From the IMG/VR virus record IMGVR_UViG_3300039186_000245, positions 1 through 38,984 of that record: a stretch of 38,984 nt of DNA. The stretch is one strand, 5' to 3'. Shown in pieces: positions 16,201 through 23,525 of this stretch. The stretch is from a virus. The position numbers and the translations under genes are program-made. Within the stretch, counting starts at the first letter, position 1. Every line of letters begins with the position of its first letter. The notes beneath the pieces were generated by a model, which ran no database searches, was not told the DNA's origin, and saw only the letters and a list, made by a program, of their open reading frames with translations.

Positions 16201-17145
16201 AGCCCCTATGCTTATAGTTCTCGTACCTTCTTGTAATCTCACTGTTACTGAGTTAGTACTTGAGTCTATTTGGGTTACTGTATATCTAGTATCAATCGGT
16301 GTCGATACGACTTCTAGACTATCACCAACCTTAAGCTGTACTGTATCAGCAAAGTCAGCCTCAGTGTCAGTATAGAATATTTTGTTAAGTTTATATAATT
16401 TTTGTGCTACAGTTTGTGATACACCATTAACTGTCTCTGTAAGTTTATCTTCACCGATTCGCAATACACTAAATTCACCAGAATATCTCTTATCTCTTGG
16501 TGGCAAGTCTACAACAGCTTCATCTAAAACATATGATATATTCTTTTCAACAATTTCTTGTAAAAAGGTATCATAAGAGATATCAGCATTTCCACTATAT
16601 TGATTAATAAAATAGTTAATCTTGCTTTGTGAATTTGTATCTAGAATATATCTCTGTACAATTGCTCTCTCAGTATCAATTGGTGCTTGTCCTGTAATAT
16701 CAAACGAAATATAAAGTAAAGGATTGATTAACTCTTCAAAAAACCAGTTAGGTTTAACATTAAATTCATTTATAGAATTCATTGCAGTTACATCCATTGC
16801 TTCTGTTGGTAACTTTGCTAATACAAGTTTTCTAAATGTACCGTCAGGTAATCTTATAGAACTGTTAGCATCATTAAAATTAGTAATAGTATTAATATTT
16901 GTATTTAATCTATCTACTGAATTTTTAAGGAAGCCAAAGCTTGGAATAGTAATCCTAGATTTAGTCCCATCGTTATTCTGTATATTAACAGTCACAGAAT
17001 CTCTGCTTGATGTAATCGCTTGGTTAACTTTCTCAAAGCTCTCCAGCGAATTGTTAAAAAGTCTTAACAACTCAGGTAGCATTGTTTGTATAGAATTGTT
17101 AGTTCCTTTACTTGTTCCAGTTGTTGGTTTCGGTGTTGCAGCCAT
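13252..17145 (-). CDS. Large virion protein (1297 aa) with coiled coil and Fn3-like domain
   Basis: N-terminal residues 18-45 are helical (SIQTMLPELLRLFNNSLESF). A coiled coil spans about 436-508 (LKDLNNQKNTIQSTLTELDV continuing through ITERASQAKLYSSVV). Immediately after, about 520-660, is a fibronectin-III-like domain: strands KYRVRGFWSMPEE, FQYRYRYLSADG, RKGEQVEIQVTSISEAGWPS and WSTAIRVEFP, the usual order of a paired Fn3 sandwich. The second half (660-1297) is beta-rich and Asn/Ser/Thr-rich. It ends in GTSWGGGNTSSYNLT. Fn3-like domains are common in virion surface proteins that touch the cell. It sits in the fibre block, 23 bp after the 704-aa gene. A fibre or baseplate-periphery protein is most likely. 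No T4 counterpart is clear. Confidence 0.55.
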   Translation of the reverse strand: MAATPKPTTGTSKGTNNSIQTMLPELLRLFNNSLESFEKVNQAITSSRDSVTVNIQNNDGTKSRITIPSFGFLKNSVDRLNTNINTITNFNDANSSIRLPDGTFRKLVLAKLPTEAMDVTAMNSINEFNVKPNWFFEELINPLLYISFDITGQAPIDTERAIVQRYILDTNSQSKINYFINQYSGNADISYDTFLQEIVEKNISYVLDEAVVDLPPRDKRYSGEFSVLRIGEDKLTETVNGVSQTVAQKLYKLNKIFYTDTEADFADTVQLKVGDSLEVVSTPIDTRYTVTQIDSSTNSVTVRLQEGTRTISIGASVLKIGSAIANDLAVDVTVGFNERCVTFIKPIDPDSKMPAVNWSPGSGFYTNDLNTVDASGNQQNLADYYQQNAVDFGRYLLSFAQDKIPTSREGLTPNAPVLSPDDFTVSLINGQVSNSDAIVQLKDLNNQKNTIQSTLTELDVAIAQSREKIQTTNYSTEVERDADKNALQGLITERASQAKLYSSVVTEIDASAGDNSLSSVSPKYRVRGFWSMPEEKSAPETGVQDIIKFQYRYRYLSADGAANPVNQFTYTDGSGTSQGAFSNYVIIDSVLRPRTKNSITGLYEWTAIDDDNADSVNINQLDIPIRKGEQVEIQVTSISEAGWPSNPLKSDWSTAIRVEFPADLGSDNAIDSILAQNKEDLSLVALNQNLESIGLPTHLSSSFTANETYFAHSTPVIASGFLSENQTPIDLFTKLNEMQNQLDLFSEILNSTQGELTTTLVDDAGNTFNLRRNAVTKVFAGFYSQEVKDLDDPRGAIISKTYFINIANSSQTALQLIARITGSRTRMVKQSENAGSYSPLLLSEVTSGATILPATYPWLDNSAANQSNSRATYRADDVDYNTIRKYDLTPILLTNPSVTATTKYGQMVSLPPFQSTQNKNQFIYSRFSDVSAEGNFYSYINPSNEYTVNLDTTENIYSATSNTSNALPGTQFIWGGGFTAGGLPTTSAGYPGVMGDDVVQVSIAHPWLKSYKAYTAAYEALTGDVLTLPAFGSAVDCTTNNATGNGTAAVMFRQSKFAPLKIDDPYGKEQAIYLNENIVGLAALTTSLGNVAFDNGIQTLQPSPSLMNIANLTTINYSRNAKTSFDGFDQYTLGKQSCGSYLFVSSDNHQNIQVDGDAIQSYEIVSFGQQNAISIPLVFQYRMSDYFGVTSGSGLGNIAGDSSGNTVNLAYAKRVGIDIYPNNSDVVQFDIEISANYRSDRLSIKQFPQATVTKGLYDLEKVVRGLRPSLNQAAISKNSAHNGTSWGGGNTSSYNLT

Positions 17146-17168
17146 TATATAAGTTTCAATTTTATTAT

Positions 17169-19283
17169 TTATTTGACTATGTCATAGACAAAAGTTAATA
17201 CGCCTTGCTCTGTGCAAATTAAATCAATGATTGGTATATTACTTAAATCTGTATTTGGTATTGTTGCAGCTAATTTACCGTATGATCCACTGTTTAGTCT
17301 ACTGGGTGCATCGGTATATAGCCTTATATTTCTTGATCCTATTAAAAGTGTATTATTAAATGTTAACCTCAAAGTTTGACCAGTTCTCCACTGAGTACCA
17401 GTATCATCGATATAGATATTAAGATCACCACCTGCCTCGTTTATAGTATCTAATCTTAGCATATTAGTATAAGTATCTAATTCAGTAAATACTTTAGGTT
17501 GTACTACATTTAAGTTTAATGGATTAGTAACAGTTATTTGTATATCATTATTATTTACTGGGACCATTAGCTTATATGCCTGCACATTGCTTGATACTTG
17601 TATTTGGTTTGGTGTGTTAGTATTAATAGTAATACCAGTTCCTTGTTGTACTACTGAAGTATTGTATTGTAGTTTAGTTGAAACTTCACCATTAGCCAAT
17701 GCTTGAATTTCATCAGAGTTTTTAGCAATCAGATCCAATAGCGTAGTACTACTTGCAAAAGCAAGCGATGCATTATCGACTTTAGTATTTAGCGTTGTGA
17801 TTTGTGATTGTAAGAATGCTGAAGTACTAACAGAATTTAAAGTATTTTCCATCGCAGCCAACCTAATTTCCATATCAGCAATCTCCAGCTGTTGTCTTTG
17901 GAATATTTGAGCAGATGCTTGTAACTGAGCAGATGCATCAGAGAAAAGACCCATTGAGAAAGTATTGTAATCATTTACAATTGTATCAACACCAGCAGAA
18001 CCCGGTGATGCATCAAATCTTAAATTTATTTTAAAGCCATAACTATTACCATTTTGGCCAGTAGTTGCATTAGGTTTATATTTTGGATATCTTTGAATAT
18101 AACCACCATCAGTTGTTGGTGTTACATTATCTAATAATAAAATACCATATAAATTAGTTGTTGTATTATCTGAATTACTCAAGTCAACCATATCATAATA
18201 AACCAACACAGCGTTGAATTCAAATGACTGAGCTAAATCACTACCATTAAATTGTGGTATTGTACTTATCGCAGGGTTTGTAGCTATCTGTTGGTAATCA
18301 GCAGCATTAAAATCTATACTAATTCCATCTAGTTCACTCCTCACATATGCAGAACCACTATAACCAGGAGGATTGCCGTAATCATTAGGATATTTTCTAA
18401 TATTAGCATTTAATACACTAGTGAATGTTGTAGGTTCTGTGAAGTATGAATCCAGTGTACTTGGTGGAGTAGTTTCATCCATCCAATTTGCATTAGGGTC
18501 AGTGTATCCTGCACTATTAGGACCTTGTAATGGTTGATCATAATCATACCAAGCTAAAGTATCTAAACCTTGTGGGTGTATAGTTGCTGAATTTCTCCCG
18601 AGTATCCATTCACTTGTACCTTGAATTTTTAGTGATGGTTGATAGTTCGTGTCAGATATAGAATCAAAGAGTATAGTAGGTGTCTTACCTACCTCTGTAG
18701 GGACATTAATATACAACTCAGTATAAGCCTCTCCAGCTTTATCTACATTGTTTACAATATCTATAGCTCCTATATACTTTACGACTGGGTTATACTGTCG
18801 TGTACCTGTTGTTGCCTCAGCCTCTTCGCAAAACCTTGGTGTTGTTAAACCACCAACCTGCTCCAATACTGTTGCCTCTCTGAATCGCATGGCACCAGTT
18901 TCCTTTAACCATTTAAAGAACACTCGTTCAGTAACAGTTAAATTTGTAGTGTTATCATACCCTGCATCACTTATAATGAGTTCCTCTAAGTTTAATGCAT
19001 AATTCTGAAGGCTCTCTGTAAAGTTAACATTAGGGTCACCTTTTAAACCACCTGCAGCAATCGCACCATCAATAGTATCAAACTGCATATAGTTTTGATA
19101 TTGGCTAAATGTCGTTGGGTCCAACCTATCCATATCTGGTAGATTAAGAAGCACGAATTTAGAAAAGACTAATTTAAGATCATCATTATTGAGGGTCCTA
19201 GATAAGTCTTTAGCAGAGGATGAGAACGTGTAAAATGTTCCACCATCTGCTTGCGGTGTTTTAATTAAGGGCGTTGTTGCCAT
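17169..19283 (-). CDS. Fibre-type virion protein (704 aa) with central coiled coil
   Basis: The N-terminal 150 residues (YTFSSSAKDLSRTLNNDDLK onward, then LPDMDRLDPTTFSQYQNYMQ) are mixed helix and strand and may dock to the baseplate. Residues about 150-440 are beta-rich and aromatic. At about 450-535 a helical coiled coil appears (FQRQQLEIADMEIRLAAMEN, then QSQITTLNTKVDNASLAF), typical of a trimeric stalk. The C-terminal 170 residues are beta, with a compact end domain (QWRTGQTLRLTFNNTLLIGS) of the type that caps fibres. The gene follows the 216-aa fibre-like gene by 21 bp. A trimeric baseplate or tail fibre subunit is the best guess. Confidence 0.55.
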   Translation of the reverse strand: MATTPLIKTPQADGGTFYTFSSSAKDLSRTLNNDDLKLVFSKFVLLNLPDMDRLDPTTFSQYQNYMQFDTIDGAIAAGGLKGDPNVNFTESLQNYALNLEELIISDAGYDNTTNLTVTERVFFKWLKETGAMRFREATVLEQVGGLTTPRFCEEAEATTGTRQYNPVVKYIGAIDIVNNVDKAGEAYTELYINVPTEVGKTPTILFDSISDTNYQPSLKIQGTSEWILGRNSATIHPQGLDTLAWYDYDQPLQGPNSAGYTDPNANWMDETTPPSTLDSYFTEPTTFTSVLNANIRKYPNDYGNPPGYSGSAYVRSELDGISIDFNAADYQQIATNPAISTIPQFNGSDLAQSFEFNAVLVYYDMVDLSNSDNTTTNLYGILLLDNVTPTTDGGYIQRYPKYKPNATTGQNGNSYGFKINLRFDASPGSAGVDTIVNDYNTFSMGLFSDASAQLQASAQIFQRQQLEIADMEIRLAAMENTLNSVSTSAFLQSQITTLNTKVDNASLAFASSTTLLDLIAKNSDEIQALANGEVSTKLQYNTSVVQQGTGITINTNTPNQIQVSSNVQAYKLMVPVNNNDIQITVTNPLNLNVVQPKVFTELDTYTNMLRLDTINEAGGDLNIYIDDTGTQWRTGQTLRLTFNNTLLIGSRNIRLYTDAPSRLNSGSYGKLAATIPNTDLSNIPIIDLICTEQGVLTFVYDIVK

Positions 19284-19304
19284 GTGTCGTTTTATCTTTT
19301 GTTA

Positions 19305-19955
19305 TTATACTATTGTATATCCGTTACCACCTACTATATACCAAACCGGTAGTCCTCCGCCATTATCTATAGCTAAAAGATGTACAGTTTGACCTAGTGC
19401 ATTCATTTGAATCTTGGTACCACCGCCAGATAACACCATATTGGCATTTCCTATTATATTTACAATATTTGATCCAATGCTATATGTAAAGAAAATTTCT
19501 TGTCCAATACTACCATTATTTAATTGTAATGTTAATTCCTTAATAGGAACTGATGGATCTGAATTACCAACCCTATACATAGTATAATTTGGTATTGCTG
19601 TAGGTGTTCCAACTTGTATTGTTGCAGGCATTCCTTGCCCTATATCATCCAATGTAGTTGGGCTAGTATCATTTCTGAATACTCCTCCACCTGACATAGT
19701 AAGATTACCAGTCATTCTAACATTTGTTAAAATATCAAAAGTACTAGCGTTAATATCTAGTAATATTGTACTCAAACCAACTCTTAATGCCTCTGTAGAA
19801 ACATTATTTAAGTTAGTGATAGTACCTGCTGCTGGGGCAAAATATACCTCCATCGAATTGATCTCACTCGTGATAACATTAAAGTTATCATTTAGTACCA
19901 ATCTCGATCCGGATAAAGAATCCGTTCCTAAAATTTCTGTTATGCTAATTGCCAT
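19305..19955 (-). CDS. Short fibre-like protein (216 aa) sharing an N-terminal docking motif
   Basis: The N-terminus MAISITEILGTDSLS, with DNFN at 23-26, follows the same pattern as the start of the 858-aa collagen-like fibre encoded 11 kb downstream. This suggests both dock on the same baseplate partner. Residues about 60-95 (LLDINASTFDILTNVRMTGN, then LTMSGGG) resemble fibre shaft strands. The C-terminal 90 residues form a compact beta domain (MYRVGNSDPSVPIKELTLQL) ending LLAIDNGGGLPVWYIVGGNG, like small fibre heads. Its start overlaps the end of the gp7-like gene by 11 nt. An AAATATAA element lies 15 nt upstream. Probably a short fibre or fibre adaptor. Confidence 0.6.
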   Translation of the reverse strand: MAISITEILGTDSLSGSRLVLNDNFNVITSEINSMEVYFAPAAGTITNLNNVSTEALRVGLSTILLDINASTFDILTNVRMTGNLTMSGGGVFRNDTSPTTLDDIGQGMPATIQVGTPTAIPNYTMYRVGNSDPSVPIKELTLQLNNGSIGQEIFFTYSIGSNIVNIIGNANMVLSGGGTKIQMNALGQTVHLLAIDNGGGLPVWYIVGGNGYTIV

Positions 19956-22900
19956 TGTTTTTTGTTTGTTTTATATTTAAAATATTTCTACTTTTTTTAT
20001 ATTTATTCCCATTCGTATCAGTAAGTTCTAATGTTATCATATACTTTCCTGGGTCTTTAAAAAGATATGTTAGATATTTGCTTTCAAAATATATATCAGC
20101 CACTGACGAGTTAGTAGTATTAGAGATGGTCCATTTCGGTTCAGCTTTACCAACTATCCTACATTTATCATAGACAAACATCGCCCATGTCATTGGTGGT
20201 AGTGTTTTTCCATTATTAATAAACTTTGCAGTACTCCAGGTTGGATTACCTGCTCTACTCTGCCCTGATTTGTAAATTATACTTTCACACCCACCGGCAC
20301 CGGTTACGTCGCTACATACTCTAAGACCATTTACATCTACCATATCGACTGAGGTAAAATCTCCATATACCCCATAATATCTAGACACTGCCTGGACAAA
20401 GATTTGATTACTTTGTGCATTCATAACTAAATTATAAACATATTTATTAATTATAGGATTTGTACTAACATTAAGTAAATTCACAGCCTGTGATAACGAA
20501 GTAATAGTAAAATCAAAATACTCTGTGCCTACTATACCTTTTTTATCTACTATCTTTAAATAGCTATTAGGTTGAATTTCATTAAATTGAAAAAATCCAG
20601 GACTATCACCAGTTGTTGCAGTCATGTCCCACCATAAGTGGTATGCATTATTCCAGTCAGTAGACTTTGTATTTAAATTATTCCATTGATACGGTCCGCT
20701 AAAACTAGCCTTACCATCATTTTGAAAATTCATTAATTGAAAATCAGTACTAGTTCCAATACCAAAAGTATTTAGAATTGCGTTAACTCTATCAAGTGAA
20801 TCATATAAACTTGGAGTTTCGTCATCCCATGTTGTTGATGGTTCAATTGGTAGATCCCATAAAGAACCATAATCGTTCCAAACATACTTACCTTCGTTAT
20901 TCCAATTATAGATTTCTTTCCTTCCTTGATACCACCCTGAATATTCTACTTGTCTTTCGTCTACACAAATTGCAGAGGTTTTAACTGATGATGAGATATT
21001 ATTATATAAATCAAACAATTTCATCTCAACATTATAATCACCAACATAAGGAAGTGTTATTGGTAATGTTCTGTATGTTCCAATTTCCCCTCTTATATTA
21101 TAATAATAAGCTGGTGAAACATCTGATGCATCTTTATAAACTGTCCATTCTATTTCTGTAAAGTTACCTGATCCAATACCCTCCCAAGTAAATAAAGTTT
21201 CACCTGGTAGCTGGGTTTCTGTATATGCACCACCGCTCACGCTGTTGGCCAATATCACAGACGTAACAAATCTATTAACATCATTACCATAGGACCTAAT
21301 ACATGGGCCGATATCGTTAGTTACTTGCGACCAATCAAACCATAACCATGGGTCTATTTGATTTGTCTTGAGTAATGCAACTTGATTATATAATGAAGTA
21401 GTGATACTTTGTATAGTATCACCAGCCACTACTGTATGTGTAGCACCTGTTGATGTTGCTGGGTCTGATATATTAAATACATCACCAATGTTTGCACCCT
21501 GTACATTAAAATCAAATGTAAAGAAATCGTTAGCATTATTTAAATCATCCCAAGTACTACCAACGGTATTCCATGTTATATTATTAAAACTATCATTTGT
21601 TAACGTTATCAAAGCCCCAGATTTAACACCAGGTTGGTCTGGTAAACTTCTAGACGACTCTCCTGGTACAAATTCAGCTTGCGTTCTATTCAAATTAGGT
21701 GCATACCTCGCAAAATATGCAGCATATACTCCAGCCACTGATTGTATTGTAACATCTCCACCATCCTGTAATGCACCTAATACATTATTAGGATCTGGTC
21801 CAATTGGTGGGGGCGGTAAAGTTTGTCCTGGTGTATAAGGTCCTGCTATCATATTAGCACCAACTGCTGCTTTACCACCAGCGAGTGGGGCAATATATGC
21901 ATTACAGAAATTAATAACCGCTGGGCCGACTATAGCAGCCTCCTCCAAACAGAACGAGTTAAAGGTTCTAAGATCTTCTAAATAACTACACGAACTCGGT
22001 GATACTTTAAAATCTGTATTAATACCAACCTTAATTGTGTTTGTATCATTTCTACTTATTGTATTAGTTACTTCTAATAATCCAAAATAATCAGCCTCTG
22101 CTGTGATATCTTTAATATGAGCATTTAGTGGAAGATACTCTTTTTCTAGTTTTCTCTTTAAACCAAATAATTTGAGTAATACTTCCTCTATTGTAAAATC
22201 TTGAACTTCCTCAGTTACAGGTAGATCTTCATCAGTAAATTTATCTGGGTTTATTTTATTAATTCTATAGATAAGACTAAACATACTAGTCTTCCTAAAA
22301 TTCTTATTAGGTAATGTTATGCTCTTATCATCAAATTTAACAGTAGGTGAAAACATATCAATTTCGCTACTCTGTATATAGGAACCGAATGTAGGTGAAT
22401 TAGCATTTACATTTTTCCAGAATTCTTTAATCTTTAAATTATCGTATCCAAAAAACTTAATAGCATTTATCAAACCTTTGTATGAACCAATGTAAGGGTA
22501 GATATTACTACCTTCCATCATTATTTCTTTTCGCTTTAGATTTATTTCTACAAAATCAGGTAAAGCTTCCTTTAGGTTAGTATCTCTAAATATTGTACTA
22601 TCAGCAGCAATAACATTATAACCCATATTCTGAGTCATGACTTTAAGTCTTTCGTCTTCCTCAATACTCTCAGACCACACAGTAAATTCTGCAACTATTG
22701 TGTTAGTGCATTTATCAGTAATCTGTAAAGTTCTCTTATATGTATTTTCATCACTCGAAGAAAATGCTATATTAATTTGCAATGCAACAGATCGTATATC
22801 ACTAGTGACAATAAAACCTTCATTGTTTATTGTTTGACTGCCGTCATAATCCAAAGGTATAGTAAGCTTATCATATTTTACTAAAGGTGGACCGTCAGGT

Positions 22901-23247
22901 TCTTGTACTAATGCAGATTGTGTGCCTGTATTAAAATCTTTATCAAATTGAAATAAGAACACTTCTTTAGGCGTAAGTGTTTTCCATTCAGCATCCCATC
23001 CACAACCAGTTCCAGTAGGATCTCCAGTAGACCCATCTATATAATCATGGGGATATCCAAATTGAAAAGAATTATTTGTAGAATCCACCATTTTTTGCAA
23101 AATGAATAATTGACCTACTTCAAATAAATCAATAGATACTTGAGGTAAAAATATGTCACCAGTCCACATGTCAGCAGTACTGTCATAGTTCATATTGTAA
23201 TTCTGTCCTTCTTTATCAAAGAAGTGTAAATGTTGCCAGCGATTCAA
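19945..23247 (-). CDS. gp7-like baseplate wedge protein (1100 aa) with PKD-like domains, TTG start
   Basis: Size and place match T4 gp7 (1032 aa), which follows gene 6. The N-terminus (NRWQHLHFFDKEGQNYN) is aromatic and looks functional. The chosen start is TTG at 23247-23245, 7 nt after the preceding stop; the next in-frame ATG is codon 19 and would cut off this segment and leave a 61-nt gap. An in-frame TAA at 23262-23260 rules out a longer reading. The first 400 residues mix helix and strand (IGSYKGLINAIKFFGYDNLK). Two PKD/Ig-like segments are visible, near 730-755 (LPYVGDYNVEMKLFDLYNN) and near 1060-1090 (FKDPGKYMITLELTDTNGNK). It probably forms the wedge core linking gp6-like and fibre proteins. 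The gp7 call rests on context more than sequence. Confidence 0.55.
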   Translation of the reverse strand: MNRWQHLHFFDKEGQNYNMNYDSTADMWTGDIFLPQVSIDLFEVGQLFILQKMVDSTNNSFQFGYPHDYIDGSTGDPTGTGCGWDAEWKTLTPKEVFLFQFDKDFNTGTQSALVQEPDGPPLVKYDKLTIPLDYDGSQTINNEGFIVTSDIRSVALQINIAFSSSDENTYKRTLQITDKCTNTIVAEFTVWSESIEEDERLKVMTQNMGYNVIAADSTIFRDTNLKEALPDFVEINLKRKEIMMEGSNIYPYIGSYKGLINAIKFFGYDNLKIKEFWKNVNANSPTFGSYIQSSEIDMFSPTVKFDDKSITLPNKNFRKTSMFSLIYRINKINPDKFTDEDLPVTEEVQDFTIEEVLLKLFGLKRKLEKEYLPLNAHIKDITAEADYFGLLEVTNTISRNDTNTIKVGINTDFKVSPSSCSYLEDLRTFNSFCLEEAAIVGPAVINFCNAYIAPLAGGKAAVGANMIAGPYTPGQTLPPPPIGPDPNNVLGALQDGGDVTIQSVAGVYAAYFARYAPNLNRTQAEFVPGESSRSLPDQPGVKSGALITLTNDSFNNITWNTVGSTWDDLNNANDFFTFDFNVQGANIGDVFNISDPATSTGATHTVVAGDTIQSITTSLYNQVALLKTNQIDPWLWFDWSQVTNDIGPCIRSYGNDVNRFVTSVILANSVSGGAYTETQLPGETLFTWEGIGSGNFTEIEWTVYKDASDVSPAYYYNIRGEIGTYRTLPITLPYVGDYNVEMKLFDLYNNISSSVKTSAICVDERQVEYSGWYQGRKEIYNWNNEGKYVWNDYGSLWDLPIEPSTTWDDETPSLYDSLDRVNAILNTFGIGTSTDFQLMNFQNDGKASFSGPYQWNNLNTKSTDWNNAYHLWWDMTATTGDSPGFFQFNEIQPNSYLKIVDKKGIVGTEYFDFTITSLSQAVNLLNVSTNPIINKYVYNLVMNAQSNQIFVQAVSRYYGVYGDFTSVDMVDVNGLRVCSDVTGAGGCESIIYKSGQSRAGNPTWSTAKFINNGKTLPPMTWAMFVYDKCRIVGKAEPKWTISNTTNSSVADIYFESKYLTYLFKDPGKYMITLELTDTNGNKYKKSRNILNIKQTKNNGN
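19971..19978 (-). promoter_or_regulatory. Weaker promoter-like element for the 216-aa gene
   Basis: The minus strand reads AAATATAAAACAAACAA, a shorter variant (one TA fewer) of AATATATAA, 15 nt before the ATG at 19955 and inside the 3' end of the gp7-like gene. Confidence 0.3.
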
Positions 23248-23254
23248 AGTCTTG

Positions 23255-23524
23255 TTAATTTATTTTTTGATACCATTTAGGTACTGCGAAGTTGTAAAAG
23301 ATTCTTATATACTTAACTTTGTTAATATAGAATACCATAATAGGTGTTAAGTAATCTTCCAGGAATATCTTTATCTGTGGATTCTTAAACATATATTTTG
23401 ACATCGTATTATTTAACAAGTTTTTACTATAATCAAATCCAGTATTTTTCAATACCCAACCCTCCTCATAAGTTGCCCTATATAAACTAGGGTAACCTGT
23501 TCTTCTATCTTTAACTGTTGCCAT
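23255..23524 (-). CDS. Small basic protein between gp6-like and gp7-like genes
   Basis: An 89-aa, Lys/Tyr-rich basic protein opening MATVKDRRTGYPSLYRATYE. The C-terminal half (LEDYLTPIMVFYINKVKYIR, then IFYNFAVPKWYQKIN) is aromatic and strand-forming. It starts 1 nt after the gp6-like stop and ends 7 nt before the gp7-like TTG start, so it is embedded in the wedge operon and is probably a virion component or wedge assembly factor. I do not recognise the family. The hydrophobic stretch at about 58-68 is too short and interrupted for a membrane segment. Confidence 0.5.
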   Translation of the reverse strand: MATVKDRRTGYPSLYRATYEEGWVLKNTGFDYSKNLLNNTMSKYMFKNPQIKIFLEDYLTPIMVFYINKVKYIRIFYNFAVPKWYQKIN

Positions 23525-23525
23525 A

